Source: an uncultured Cellulophaga sp.
GTDB lineage: Bacteria > Bacteroidota > Bacteroidia > Flavobacteriales > Flavobacteriaceae
Assembly (NCBI GenBank): GCA_947491225.1
Contig: CANLIE010000017.1
Span: 1-60,715, forward strand
DNA length: 60,715 bases
Direction: 5' to 3'
Shown here: piece by piece, positions 43,930-53,125 of the stretch
Position numbering within the stretch: position 1 is the stretch's first letter
Layout: every line of letters begins with the position of its first letter
The notes under the pieces: generated by a model
What the model saw: the letters and a program-made list of their open reading frames with translations, nothing else
Told to the model about the DNA's origin: nothing
Database searches by the model: none
Made by a program: the position numbers and the translations under genes

Positions 43930-45279
43930 TTACAAGAAAAGCTTTTCAATCTTAGGAATAGCACGAGGTAAACAACAAACTACCACTCTATCTCCTTCTG
44001 TAATTTCAAAATCACCTAAAGCAATTATACCTACACCATCTCTTACAACACCTCCTATGGTCGCTGATCTAGGAAAATCTAATTCTTTAATTATCTTACC
44101 ATTAACAGCAGAAGTAGGCTTTACTACAAATTCCAAGATTTCTGCATTTAAATTGTTTAAACGTGTCATTGCTACTACTTCACCACGCCTAATATGTTTA
44201 AATATATTATTTGCCGCAAGTAATTTTTTATTAATAAGAGTATCAATACCTATAGTATGTGAAAGCTGAAAGTAATCCATATTTTCAACTAGGGCAATGG
44301 TTTTTTTAATATTTTTGGATTTTGCCACAAGACAAGACATAATATTAGTTTCAGAATTTGAAGTAACAGATATAAAAGCATCCATTGCTTCTAAATTCTC
44401 TTCTTCTAATACCTCTACAATTCGCCCATCAGCATTTATTACCAAAGCGTTTGGTAAGTCATCTGCCAATTGCATTGCAATATCTTTATCTTTTTCTATA
44501 AGCTTTACATTAAACTTTTTATCACATAAATCACGTGCTGTTTTATATCCTAATTTACTGCCTCCGTGAATCATTACATTTCTAATCTGAGTTTTTTCTT
44601 TACCTGTAAGCTTTAACAGTTCATCCAAACCTTCCCTAGCTGTAATAAAATATACCTGATCTCCTTTCATAAATTCAGTATCTCCCCTAGGTATAATAGT
44701 ATATTGTGTACCTATACGCTGTATTGCTATGGGCATAAAATGCAACTCTGGAAAAATACGTGCAGCTTCCTTAACCATTTTACCTACAAAAGGAGCTGAA
44801 CTTGGCAAACAAACACCTAACATAATTAAAGCTCCATCTTCAAATTCGTACGTTTCATTAAATGCAGATTGGTTTAACAACAACTGTATTTCAGTTGCCG
44901 CAAGCTCTTCTGGAGAAATAAGTTCATCTACACCTAAACCAGTAAAATTCAAAATTTCTTTATGCTGTATGAACTCCGTATTTGAAATACGGGCAATAGT
45001 ACGCTTACACCCTAGCTGCTTTGCTAAAATACAAAGCGTTAGATTGGTAGTTTCTGAAGAAGTAACTGCTATTACCAAGTCGGATTTTTCTACTTGAGCA
45101 TCCTTTAAAACAGAAACAGATGTTGCATCTCCTTTTAATACTCGTATATCTAAATGACTATCGGCATAGGCTAAACTTTCTTTATAAGTATCAATCAAAG
45201 TAATGTCTTGAGATTCAAAAGACAATAATTTTGCCAAATGAAAACCTACTTCACCTGCACCTGCTATAATAATCTTCAT
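43930..45279 (-). CDS. trkA: Trk potassium system NAD-binding regulator TrkA
   Basis: The 449-aa cytoplasmic protein has two RCK (TrkA-N plus TrkA-C) units. The first nucleotide-binding loop is IIIAGAGEVGFHLAKLL at residue 3, ending in the acidic TLID. The second begins near 230 with VMIHGGSKLGYKTARDL. Each TrkA-C domain follows (about 150-220 and 370-449). It forms a ring under TrkH and gates it by NAD(H)/ATP binding. It is the first gene of the trkAH operon. Confidence 0.95.
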   Translation of the reverse strand: MKIIIAGAGEVGFHLAKLLSFESQDITLIDTYKESLAYADSHLDIRVLKGDATSVSVLKDAQVEKSDLVIAVTSSETTNLTLCILAKQLGCKRTIARISNTEFIQHKEILNFTGLGVDELISPEELAATEIQLLLNQSAFNETYEFEDGALIMLGVCLPSSAPFVGKMVKEAARIFPELHFMPIAIQRIGTQYTIIPRGDTEFMKGDQVYFITAREGLDELLKLTGKEKTQIRNVMIHGGSKLGYKTARDLCDKKFNVKLIEKDKDIAMQLADDLPNALVINADGRIVEVLEEENLEAMDAFISVTSNSETNIMSCLVAKSKNIKKTIALVENMDYFQLSHTIGIDTLINKKLLAANNIFKHIRRGEVVAMTRLNNLNAEILEFVVKPTSAVNGKIIKELDFPRSATIGGVVRDGVGIIALGDFEITEGDRVVVCCLPRAIPKIEKLFL

Positions 45280-45342
45280 GTATTTATTCTAAATATGTTC
45301 AAACTACGAGAATAAAAAGAATATTTCGAAAAATTTGATAGG

Positions 45343-45350
45343 CAAAATTA
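45343..45350 (-). promoter_or_regulatory. Possible -7 promoter box of trkAH
   Basis: TAATTTTG on the minus strand fits TAnnTTTG, 63 bases before the trkA ATG. Confidence 0.4.
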
Positions 45351-45496
45351 CTCATTTTTATGTAATCCATTCCTATTTCCTTACAAAAACAAAAAATACA
45401 CTGCATACAACACTAGTGTTTATTGGCTTCTGAAACAAATAGTTATAAGATGCTCCTTGATTTATCTAGAATTGTTAATCTTTATAACTACTCTAT

Positions 45497-45665
45497 AACC
45501 TTAGTTCGGTCTTAGAATTTGATTAAAAAAAGCTGTTATATAGAGTCATTTTTCATAGTGAAACTAATAAAAATTGTATCAGCCTTTTGGCAAGCTCAAG
45601 ATGACAAATCTTTTAGTTTAAAATTTACTTGTCTGCAATACAATTTTCTATCGAAAATCATTCAG
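45497..45665 (-). repeat. Dispersed intergenic repeat A, copy 3
   Basis: Its reverse complement aligns over about 160 bp with 7041-7203 (GACAAGTAAATTTTAAA, TACAATTTTTATTAGTTTCA, AATCAAATTCTAAGACCG). A frame at 45519-45704 lies inside it and is rejected. The rest of the 45280-45788 gap holds the trkA and menG promoters. Confidence 0.75.
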
Positions 45666-45767
45666 ACTGACATAAATTCTCTTACACCGAACTCAGGTCT
45701 ATAATCTTTAGCTTTCCTCTAACTTCTTTTTAAACAAACAAGCTAGCAGAAAATGTAACCTTTATAT

Positions 45768-45775
45768 TATCTTTG
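45768..45775 (+). promoter_or_regulatory. -7 promoter box of menG/ubiE
   Basis: TATCTTTG fits TAnnTTTG, with 13 bases to the ATG. Confidence 0.55.
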
Positions 45776-45788
45776 TAAAAAAATAACA

Positions 45789-46517
45789 ATGGCAGAAAAA
45801 GTTACCCCATATAAAAATTCTGAACTAGGAAAAAAAGAGCAGGTTACAAAAATGTTCGATACTATTTCTAAGAATTATGACGGACTAAATCGTGTTATTT
45901 CTTTTGGGATTGATATTAAATGGCGTAAAACAGTGGTTGCCATTTTAACAAAAAAGCAACCCAAAACCATTTTAGACATTGCTACAGGTACTGGCGATTT
46001 AGCAATTAACCTAACACAAACTGGAGCAAATAAAATAACTGGACTAGACATTTCCCCTGGAATGTTAGAAGTTGGTAAACAAAAGGTTGCTGACAAAAAT
46101 TTAACCAGTATAATAGATATGATTATTGGTGACAGCGAAAATTTACCATTTACCGATAGTTCTTTTGATGCCATTACTGTAGCATTTGGTGTACGAAATT
46201 TTGAAAATTTAGACAAAGGGTTATTAGAGATAAACAGGGTTCTTAAACCTAATGGTACTTTTGTTGTTTTAGAAACATCTATACCCACTAAAACGCCTTA
46301 CAAACAAGGCTATAAATTTTATACTAAATACATACTGCCAGCTATAGGAAAAATATTTTCTAAAGACCGTACAGCCTATTCATATTTATGTGAATCTGCT
46401 TCTATTTTTCCTTATGGAGAAGACTTCAACAATATTTTACTAAAAAATGGGTTTATTAATGTAGAGAATAAACCACAAACATTTGGAGTAGCTTCCATTT
46501 ATGTTGCATCAAAATAA
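45789..46517 (+). CDS. ubiE: Demethylmenaquinone methyltransferase
   Basis: The 242-aa enzyme methylates demethylmenaquinone in the last step of menaquinone synthesis (UbiE/MenG family). Signatures are YDGLNRVISFGIDIKWRK near 30, ILDIATGTGDLAI near 58, DAITVAFGVRNFENLDKGL near 132 and YKFYTKYILPAIG near 178. Menaquinone is the likely electron acceptor of the Na+-NQR encoded in this window. porT begins 3 bp downstream, so both are in one operon. Confidence 0.96.
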   Translation: MAEKVTPYKNSELGKKEQVTKMFDTISKNYDGLNRVISFGIDIKWRKTVVAILTKKQPKTILDIATGTGDLAINLTQTGANKITGLDISPGMLEVGKQKVADKNLTSIIDMIIGDSENLPFTDSSFDAITVAFGVRNFENLDKGLLEINRVLKPNGTFVVLETSIPTKTPYKQGYKFYTKYILPAIGKIFSKDRTAYSYLCESASIFPYGEDFNNILLKNGFINVENKPQTFGVASIYVASK

Positions 46518-46520
46518 AAT

Positions 46521-47228
46521 ATGAAGCATTTAATGAAAAAAATTACATTTCTTTTTTTGTACCTTTTTCTTTTGGGCAATACATTAAACGCTCAGTTTAA
46601 TGAAAAACCAATAATGAATTTAGAAAACGAAGATTTGCACCCTCTAAACTTTGGTTTCTTTCTTGGTCTTAATCAATATGATTTTAAATTTGAATACAAA
46701 GATGACTTAGGAGATGTGCTGGTAGATAAATCTTTTGGTTTTAATGTTGGTCTAATAAGTGAGCTTAGGCTAAATAAATTTTTAGATTTAAGATTTGAAC
46801 CTGGTTTGCATTACACAAAAAGAATAATGGGTTTTAGAGGCTTTAACAATAAAAATGATGCTATAAGGGAAGTAAAATCTACTTATATAAATTTTCCTTT
46901 ACTATTAAAAGTAAGTACAAAAAGAATTGGGAACTGGAAACCTTTTATAATAGGTGGTGCTTCTACATCATTGAATTTAGGAAGTAATGAAGATAGTTTA
47001 GAAGATAATAGCAGTGCTACTTTTAGAATGAAGAAGAACACTTATTATTATGAAATGGGTTTTGGTATTGATTTTTACTTAGAGTACTTTAAATTTTCAC
47101 CATCAATTAGAGGTGTTTTTGCAATTAATGATGAGTTAGTTAGAGACAATGACCCAAATAGTCCTTGGACAGGTAACATTAACGCTATGAAAACTAGAGG
47201 AATTTTTATTAATTTTACTTTTGAATAA
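46521..47228 (+). CDS. porT: Type IX secretion protein PorT
   Basis: The 235-aa protein has a signal peptide (ITFLFLYLFLLGNTLNAQ) and an outer-membrane beta-barrel-like body: NFGFFLGLNQYDFKFEYKDD, RFEPGLHYTKRIMGF, INFPLLLKVSTKRIGNWKPF, YYEMGFGIDFYLEYFKFSPS. This is the PorT/SprT family, needed for type IX secretion and gliding. The neighbour ubiE is the usual one in flavobacteria. The start may be the ATG four codons later (MKKITF). It ends 5 bp from the stop of the convergent methyltransferase gene. Confidence 0.9.
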   Translation: MKHLMKKITFLFLYLFLLGNTLNAQFNEKPIMNLENEDLHPLNFGFFLGLNQYDFKFEYKDDLGDVLVDKSFGFNVGLISELRLNKFLDLRFEPGLHYTKRIMGFRGFNNKNDAIREVKSTYINFPLLLKVSTKRIGNWKPFIIGGASTSLNLGSNEDSLEDNSSATFRMKKNTYYYEMGFGIDFYLEYFKFSPSIRGVFAINDELVRDNDPNSPWTGNINAMKTRGIFINFTFE

Positions 47229-47233
47229 TTTTA

Positions 47234-47959
47234 TTAACCTCTTCTTATTTCATTTAACAAAATAGCTGTGGCTGTAGCAACATTTAAACTTTCTGTTGTT
47301 TTTTTGCCAAATTGAGGAATGCTGATTTTTTTGGTAACTAATTTTTCTATTTCTTTTGAAACTCCATTAGCTTCATTTCCCATTACCAAAATTCCAACCG
47401 TAGTAGACAAATTTTCTTTATACACATTTTTCCCATCCATAAACGCTCCATACACAGGAAGATTTGAAGATTTTAGAAACTCAACTAAATTAGTATATCT
47501 TATGTTTACTCTTGCAATAGAGCCCATTGTTGCTTGTAAAGTTTTAGGATTGTAACAATCAACTGTGTGCTCAGAACAAATTAGATTTGCCACTCCAAAC
47601 CAATCACACATTCTAATTATGGTTCCTAGATTCCCTGGGTCACGAACATCATCTAAAACAATTGTCCAATTTTTTTCTATATTTAATTCAGTTTTAGGTT
47701 GATGAAAAACAGCCAATATCTTATTAGGCGTCTTTAAAGTACTCATTTTTTTTAAATCAGCTTCAGAAATTAACTCACTAGAAAAAGCTTCATTGGATTG
47801 TAAGTTTTCATCTACTGTATAAATATGATACACTTTAAAATTGGCATCTACCAATTCTCTTATTATTTTTATTCCTTCTACTACAAACAACTTATGTTCA
47901 GTTCGGTACTTTTTTTGCTGTAAACTTTTTATAAATTTTATTTGGCTTTTACCAACCAT
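47234..47959 (-). CDS. TrmH/SpoU-family RNA 2'-O-methyltransferase
   Basis: The 241-aa protein has the SpoU knot domain: VLDDVRDPGNLGTIIRMCDW near 105, LGIVGNEANGVS-like ILVMGNEANGVSKEIEKL near 190, and SIPQFGKKTTESLNVATATA near 215. The N-terminal 95 residues are the substrate-binding part (SQIKFIKSLQQKKYR). It methylates a ribose 2'-OH in rRNA or tRNA; the site cannot be told. Its start is only 24 bp from the divergent BamA-like start. Confidence 0.92.
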   Translation of the reverse strand: MVGKSQIKFIKSLQQKKYRTEHKLFVVEGIKIIRELVDANFKVYHIYTVDENLQSNEAFSSELISEADLKKMSTLKTPNKILAVFHQPKTELNIEKNWTIVLDDVRDPGNLGTIIRMCDWFGVANLICSEHTVDCYNPKTLQATMGSIARVNIRYTNLVEFLKSSNLPVYGAFMDGKNVYKENLSTTVGILVMGNEANGVSKEIEKLVTKKISIPQFGKKTTESLNVATATAILLNEIRRG

Positions 47960-47969
47960 ACAAATAACG

Positions 47970-47977
47970 TATTTTTG
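47970..47977 (+). promoter_or_regulatory. -7 promoter box of the BamA-like gene
   Basis: TATTTTTG fits TAnnTTTG, six bases before the ATG at 47984. It lies inside a longer open frame that starts with TTG at 47942, which argues for the later start. Confidence 0.55.
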
Positions 47978-47983
47978 AACTCT

Positions 47984-50557
47984 ATGAATATGCGCTTACT
48001 AAACACTAAAAACATTGCAAAAATAAGTTTAATATTGCTAGCTACTGCAATTACATCTTGTAATACATTAAAAAGAGTTGACAAAAATGAACTTTTGCTT
48101 ACCAAAAATGTGGTATTAGCCAATGGAAAAAAAGTAAAAAATGAAGATGTTTATAGCTTAATTTCTCAAAAACCAAATAGTAATCTCTTAGGATATCCTT
48201 TACGTTTAAATTTATATAATTTAGCAAAAAAAAACCCAGATTCATCTTACCAAGCTTGGTTACATAGAAAACCAAAAAGATTAGAAAAACTAACCAATTT
48301 ACTTTCTAAAAAGCAAGTAGATAGATTAAGTGAATCTTTTATGGTAAAAGGCGCTAGCAAATGGCTTAAAAGTATAGGAGAATCACCTGCTATAATAGAC
48401 ACTTCATTAACAAGAAAATCTACTAACCTACTTAAATCATATTATAAAAGTAAAGGGTATTTTGATGCAATATCTAATTATACTATAGATACTACCAACA
48501 GAAAACAACGTGCTCACATAAATTATGATATAACATTGGGCGCTCCATACATTATAGATAGTATATACAAAACAATAGATTCTAAAACTCTAGATTCCAT
48601 TTATCAATTAAACAAGGAAAAATCAATATTAAAAGAAAAAGAGCAATACAATGCTACTAATTTTTTATTAGAAAGAGAAAGGTTAACTCAATTGTATCGT
48701 AATTCTGGAATCTACAATTTTCAAGAAAACTCAATTAGTTTTGATATCCCTAGCGATAGTACAAATAGGCCTATATCTAAGAGTATGAAGGTTGAGTTGC
48801 TAATTAAAAATCTAAAAAGAAGAGGAGAAAATAAAGTAACGGAATATAAAGTATATAGGTTTGATACTATTAATATATATTCTGATTATAATTTTGGTGA
48901 CGATATATCTAAAATGAAAAGCATAGATTATGAAAATTACACAATCTATTATAAGGACAAATTAAAGTATAAACCTAAAGCATTAACAAATGCTATTTTC
49001 ATAAAAAAAGACAGTATATACAGAGAAATAAATAAATCAAGAACATATAGGCAAATAAGCAACTTAAACACATTTAAATACCCCAACATTAGGTTTGACA
49101 GTTTAGGAAATAAATTAAATACGCAAATTTTTTTATCTCCATTAAAGAAATATCAATTAAGGGTAGATCCAGAAATAACACATTCTAACATTCAAAAAAT
49201 AGGAACCGCATTTAGCACATCACTAATCATTAAAAACGTTTTTGGAGGAGCAGAAACATTTAGTATCTCAACTCGTGGTTCTTTGGGCTTGTTAAGTGAT
49301 GCATCTATATCAAATGAAGATTTTGTTTCAGAAATTGGTGCAGATGTAAATTTGATAGTTCCAAGAATATGGATGCCCTTTAAAACAAAAAAGATAATTC
49401 CGCCATATATGCTACCTCAAACTCGTATGGTTATAGGTACTAATTTTCAAAAAAACATTGGACTGGATAAACAAAACCTAAATGCTATTCTAGGTTATAA
49501 TTGGTCTGCCACTCAATATAAAAAGAATGCATTAGAGCTTATTAATATTCAATTTATCAGAAATCTAAATCCAAAAAGGTTTTATAACGTATACCAAAGT
49601 ACTTATAAAAGGTTAGATGACATTGCTAATAATTATCAAGACAATCCAGACTTAAGTGATTTTTTTGAAACACCACTAGATGGTTCAGACCCAAAACTTA
49701 AAATTCCATCTGGCACCAATGGTTTCATAAATGAAGTATTAAACAAAGGGCTTATACCAAATAATACTGAATATTATAAAGAGGTTAGAAGTATAGATGA
49801 GCGCCAAAAAAGATTAACAGAAGACAATTTAATTTTTGCTTCTAATTTCTCTTATACAAAGGATAATAGAGGAGTAAATGATAATAAATTTTATCAATTT
49901 AAAATAAAAGTAGAGAGTGCAGGCAACCTGTTATCACTACTTTCAAATATAACAGAGTTTAAGAAGAATGAAAATGGGAACTCAGAGATTTTTGGAGTGC
50001 CATACTCCCAATATGTTAAAACAGATTTTGATTATATAAAGCATTGGAATTTTCAATCACAAAATGTACTTGCTTTTAGAGCTTTTCTTGGCATTGCAAT
50101 TCCATATGGCAACTCAAATAGTATTCCCTTTACAAAAAGTTATTTTGCAGGCGGATCTAATGACAATAGAGCTTGGAATGCATATGACTTAGGGCCAGGA
50201 GGCACAAAATCATTAAATGATTTTAATGAAGCAAATCTAAAAATAGCCGCAAATCTAGAATATAGATTTCCTTTAGCAGGAAACCTAAAAGGAGCTTTTT
50301 TTGCTGATGCTGGAAACATTTGGAATGTTCTTGACAATGAAGAGAATAAGGAAGCCATTTTTAACAATTTGGGTTCCTTAAAAGATATTGCATTAGGCAC
50401 AGGTTTTGGAATAAGATATGATTTTACTTATTTTGTATTGCGTTTAGACACAGGCTTTAAAACGTATGATCCAGAATTAGGACAAGCCAAAAGATGGTTT
50501 AGAGATTATAATTTTAAAAATGCTAAGATAAACATTGGTGTTAATTATCCTTTTTAG
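47984..50557 (+). CDS. BamA/TamA-family outer membrane lipoprotein
   Basis: The 857-aa protein has a lipoprotein signal (KISLILLATAITSC). The N-terminal half contains POTRA-like repeats (KSYYKSKGYFDAISNYTIDT, LTQLYRNSGIYNFQENSISF). The C-terminal third is an Omp85 barrel ending in the aromatic INIGVNYPF, with FAGGSNDNRAWNAYDLGPGG as the conserved barrel loop. It resembles the lipidated BamA homologue found in Bacteroidota beside trmH and porT, and probably inserts or exports outer membrane proteins. The start is chosen from the -7 box; 14 more codons are open upstream. Confidence 0.9.
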   Translation: MNMRLLNTKNIAKISLILLATAITSCNTLKRVDKNELLLTKNVVLANGKKVKNEDVYSLISQKPNSNLLGYPLRLNLYNLAKKNPDSSYQAWLHRKPKRLEKLTNLLSKKQVDRLSESFMVKGASKWLKSIGESPAIIDTSLTRKSTNLLKSYYKSKGYFDAISNYTIDTTNRKQRAHINYDITLGAPYIIDSIYKTIDSKTLDSIYQLNKEKSILKEKEQYNATNFLLERERLTQLYRNSGIYNFQENSISFDIPSDSTNRPISKSMKVELLIKNLKRRGENKVTEYKVYRFDTINIYSDYNFGDDISKMKSIDYENYTIYYKDKLKYKPKALTNAIFIKKDSIYREINKSRTYRQISNLNTFKYPNIRFDSLGNKLNTQIFLSPLKKYQLRVDPEITHSNIQKIGTAFSTSLIIKNVFGGAETFSISTRGSLGLLSDASISNEDFVSEIGADVNLIVPRIWMPFKTKKIIPPYMLPQTRMVIGTNFQKNIGLDKQNLNAILGYNWSATQYKKNALELINIQFIRNLNPKRFYNVYQSTYKRLDDIANNYQDNPDLSDFFETPLDGSDPKLKIPSGTNGFINEVLNKGLIPNNTEYYKEVRSIDERQKRLTEDNLIFASNFSYTKDNRGVNDNKFYQFKIKVESAGNLLSLLSNITEFKKNENGNSEIFGVPYSQYVKTDFDYIKHWNFQSQNVLAFRAFLGIAIPYGNSNSIPFTKSYFAGGSNDNRAWNAYDLGPGGTKSLNDFNEANLKIAANLEYRFPLAGNLKGAFFADAGNIWNVLDNEENKEAIFNNLGSLKDIALGTGFGIRYDFTYFVLRLDTGFKTYDPELGQAKRWFRDYNFKNAKINIGVNYPF

Positions 50558-50572
50558 ACCTAATAATTTTAT

Positions 50573-50580
50573 TACTTTTG
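50573..50580 (+). promoter_or_regulatory. -7 promoter box of fbaA
   Basis: TACTTTTG fits TAnnTTTG, 32 bases before the ATG and just after the upstream stop. Confidence 0.5.
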
Positions 50581-50612
50581 TCTAGTTAACCTAAATAAAC
50601 TACCAATATAAT

Positions 50613-51680
50613 ATGGGTCATAATATTAAACCAGGAGTAGCCACAGGCGATCAAGTACAAGAAATTTTTAATTATGCAAAAAAGAAAGGCTTTGCATTAC
50701 CAGCTGTAAATGTAATAGGTTCAAACACAATTAATAGTGTATTAGAAACTGCTGCAAACTTAAATGCCCCTGTAATAATTCAGTTTTCAAATGGAGGTGC
50801 TCAATTCAATGCTGGAAAAGGATTATCAAATACCAATCAAAAATCCGCCGTTGCTGGTGCCATTGCTGGTGCAAAGCATATACACCAACTCGCTGAAGCC
50901 TATGGAGCAACAGTTATTTTACATACAGACCATTGTGCAAAAAAATTATTACCCTGGATAGATGGATTGTTGGATGCTAGTGAAAAACACTATGCAGAAA
51001 CAGGAAAATCATTATTCAGTTCACATATGATAGATCTTTCAGAAGAGCCTATTGAAGAGAATATTGAAATCTGTAAAGAGTATCTTTCCAGAATGAGTAA
51101 AATGGAGATGACCCTAGAAATTGAACTTGGTATTACTGGAGGAGAAGAAGACGGTGTAGATAATACTGATGTAGATGATTCTAAGCTATACACACAACCA
51201 GAAGAAGTAGCTTATGCTTATGAGGAACTTTCCAAAGTAAGTCCTAAATTTACAATTGCAGCAGCATTTGGAAATGTACATGGCGTATACAAGCCTGGAA
51301 ATGTAAAATTAACTCCAAAGATATTATTAAACTCACAAGAGTATATTACAAAAAAATACAATGTAGAACACAACCATATAGATTTTGTATTCCATGGTGG
51401 TTCTGGTTCTACCTTAGAAGAAATTCGTGAAGCAATAGGATATGGCGTTATAAAAATGAATATTGATACTGATTTACAATATGCTTTTTTAGAAGGAGTA
51501 AGAGATTATATTCAAGAAAAAAATGAGTATCTACAATCACAAATAGGAAACCCAGACGGAGAAGATATACCAAACAAAAAGTTTTATGATCCAAGAGTTT
51601 GGCTTCGTGAAGGAGAAAAGAAGTTTACAGAACGTTTAAAAAAAGCATTTGAAGACTTAAACAATGTAAATACATTGTAA
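50613..51680 (+). CDS. fbaA: Class II fructose-bisphosphate aldolase
   Basis: The 355-aa glycolytic enzyme cleaves fructose-1,6-bisphosphate using zinc. The catalytic Asp106 and zinc ligand His107 lie in LHTDHCAKK. Further signatures are LEIELGITGGEEDGVDN near 169 and FVFHGGSGSTLEEIREAI near 262, then VIKMNIDTDLQYAF. The length is that of E. coli FbaA (359). accD follows after 29 bp and may be co-transcribed. Confidence 0.97.
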   Translation: MGHNIKPGVATGDQVQEIFNYAKKKGFALPAVNVIGSNTINSVLETAANLNAPVIIQFSNGGAQFNAGKGLSNTNQKSAVAGAIAGAKHIHQLAEAYGATVILHTDHCAKKLLPWIDGLLDASEKHYAETGKSLFSSHMIDLSEEPIEENIEICKEYLSRMSKMEMTLEIELGITGGEEDGVDNTDVDDSKLYTQPEEVAYAYEELSKVSPKFTIAAAFGNVHGVYKPGNVKLTPKILLNSQEYITKKYNVEHNHIDFVFHGGSGSTLEEIREAIGYGVIKMNIDTDLQYAFLEGVRDYIQEKNEYLQSQIGNPDGEDIPNKKFYDPRVWLREGEKKFTERLKKAFEDLNNVNTL

Positions 51681-51709
51681 TAGGCAACCCCTTAACTTAA
51701 TATTATTTT

Positions 51710-52570
51710 ATGTCAGCTTGGTTTAAAAGAAAAGAAAAAGGAATACAAACGGCTACAGAAGAGAAGAAAGACACTCCTAAAGGACTATGGTACAAATCTC
51801 CAACAGGTAAGATTGTTGAATCTGAAGTTTTAGCCAAGAATTTTTATGTAAGTCCAGAAGATGACTATCACGTAAGAATAGGAAGCAAAGAATATTTTGA
51901 AATACTTTTTGATGACAACAAGTTTAAAGAACTAGATATTAAACTATCATCTAAAGATCCTTTAAAATTTGAAGACACTAAAAAATATGTAGACCGTTTA
52001 AAAGCTGCTGAGAAAAAAACTGGACTTAAAGATGCCGTTAGAACAGCTATTGGAAAATCATATGGGTCTGATTTAGTAATTGCTTGTATGGATTTTAGTT
52101 TTATTGGAGGATCTATGGGCAGTGTAGTAGGAGAGAAAATTGCTAGAGCAATTGACTATGCTATTAAAAAGAAAGTTCCTTTTATAATGATTTCTAAATC
52201 AGGAGGAGCAAGAATGATGGAAGCTGCTTTATCTTTAATGCAATTAGCTAAAACATCTGTAAAGTTAGCACAATTAGCTGAGGCTGGTCTGCCATATATT
52301 TCTTTATGTACAGATCCAACAACAGGTGGCACAACTGCATCTTATGCAATGTTAGGTGATATAAACATTTCTGAGCCTGGCGCTTTAATTGGTTTTGCAG
52401 GTCCTAGAATCGTAAAAGATACCACTGGTAAAGACCTTCCAGAAGGATTTCAATCAGCTGAATTTTTAAAAGAACACGGTTTTTTAGATTTTATAACTCA
52501 TCGCAAGGATTTAAAAAAGAAAATCAACTTATATATAGACTTAATTCAAAACAATCCTATTAGGTCATAA
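51710..52570 (+). CDS. accD: Acetyl-CoA carboxylase carboxyltransferase beta, zinc-less
   Basis: The 286-aa subunit transfers carboxyl from biotin to acetyl-CoA together with AccA, the first step of fatty acid synthesis. The crotonase-like core is complete ([59 protein letters not shown]). In E. coli the N-terminus holds a four-Cys zinc ribbon (KCDSCG and VCPKC). Here the aligned segments read KSPTG and VSPEDD, so all four ligands are gone while the surrounding [10 protein letters not shown] and [11 protein letters not shown] are kept. Related flavobacteria may share this. Confidence 0.96.
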   Translation: MSAWFKRKEKGIQTATEEKKDTPKGLWYKSPTGKIVESEVLAKNFYVSPEDDYHVRIGSKEYFEILFDDNKFKELDIKLSSKDPLKFEDTKKYVDRLKAAEKKTGLKDAVRTAIGKSYGSDLVIACMDFSFIGGSMGSVVGEKIARAIDYAIKKKVPFIMISKSGGARMMEAALSLMQLAKTSVKLAQLAEAGLPYISLCTDPTTGGTTASYAMLGDINISEPGALIGFAGPRIVKDTTGKDLPEGFQSAEFLKEHGFLDFITHRKDLKKKINLYIDLIQNNPIRS

Positions 52571-52582
52571 TAAAAATAATTG

Positions 52583-52590
52583 TATATTTG
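52583..52590 (+). promoter_or_regulatory. -7 promoter box of rpsO
   Basis: TATATTTG fits TAnnTTTG, 54 bases before the ATG. Confidence 0.55.
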
Positions 52591-52644
52591 CGCTCTGATT
52601 GAAAATCAATCATATACATAAAAATCATTAAATAAAATATTGGA

Positions 52645-52914
52645 ATGTATTTAACAAAAGAAGTAAAAGCCGAAATCTTTAAAAAGTACGGCCAAAATGA
52701 AAAAGATTCAGGAACAGCAGAAGCTCAAATTGCTTTGTTCACTTTCAGGATTAATCATTTAACTGGACATTTAAAAAATAATCATAAAGATTATAATACA
52801 GAACGTTCACTAGTCAAATTAGTAGGTAAGAGAAGAAGTCTTTTAGATTATTTAATTAAAAAAGACATTGTACGCTACCGTGCTATCATTAAAGAACTTG
52901 GTATTAGAAAATAA
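52645..52914 (+). CDS. rpsO: 30S ribosomal protein S15
   Basis: The 89-aa protein is S15, an early 16S rRNA binder. The family signatures FGQNEKDSG-like YGQNEKDSGTAEAQIALFTF and HLTGHLKNNHKDYNTERSLV are complete, as is the end LLDYLIKKDIVRYRAIIKEL. The length is standard. pnp lies downstream as in most bacteria, but a strong terminator lies between the two. Confidence 0.98.
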   Translation: MYLTKEVKAEIFKKYGQNEKDSGTAEAQIALFTFRINHLTGHLKNNHKDYNTERSLVKLVGKRRSLLDYLIKKDIVRYRAIIKELGIRK

Positions 52915-52922
52915 TACAATCT

Positions 52923-52950
52923 GGGGAAAGCTAAGCTTTCCCCTTTTTTA
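52923..52950 (+). terminator. Intrinsic terminator of rpsO
   Basis: GGGGAAAGC and GCTTTCCCC pair around a 3-base loop, followed by seven Ts. Confidence 0.95.
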
Positions 52951-52987
52951 TATTGAATTTGTAATTTGTTTAATATTATACAAAAGA

Positions 52988-53125
52988 CCTTTTAATTAAA
53001 TAATTAAAAGGCAAAAGATAAAAGCTTACTTATAGTTTTTCATTGGTCAACACAACAACACAACACCTCGTCTAATACAAAGACGTAAGACCATTGTTTA
53101 ACAAGCCTAAAAAAGAAATAGGCTT
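52988..53125 (+). promoter_or_regulatory. Structured pnp leader with three hairpins
   Basis: The 190-bp gap before pnp holds three stems: CCTTTTAATTA with TAATTAAAAGG at 52988-53011 (11 perfect pairs), a two-tier stem TGGTC/GACCA around CGTCT/AGACG at 53044-53093, and AAGCCTA with TAGGCTT at 53103-53125, ending 12 bases before the ATG. In E. coli PNPase controls its own mRNA through a leader stem, so a similar role is possible here. This is inference. Confidence 0.45.

Noticed and set aside
45519-45704. 61-aa frame before ubiE
   Set aside because: It lies within repeat A copy 3, and the equivalent frame is not kept in the other copies.
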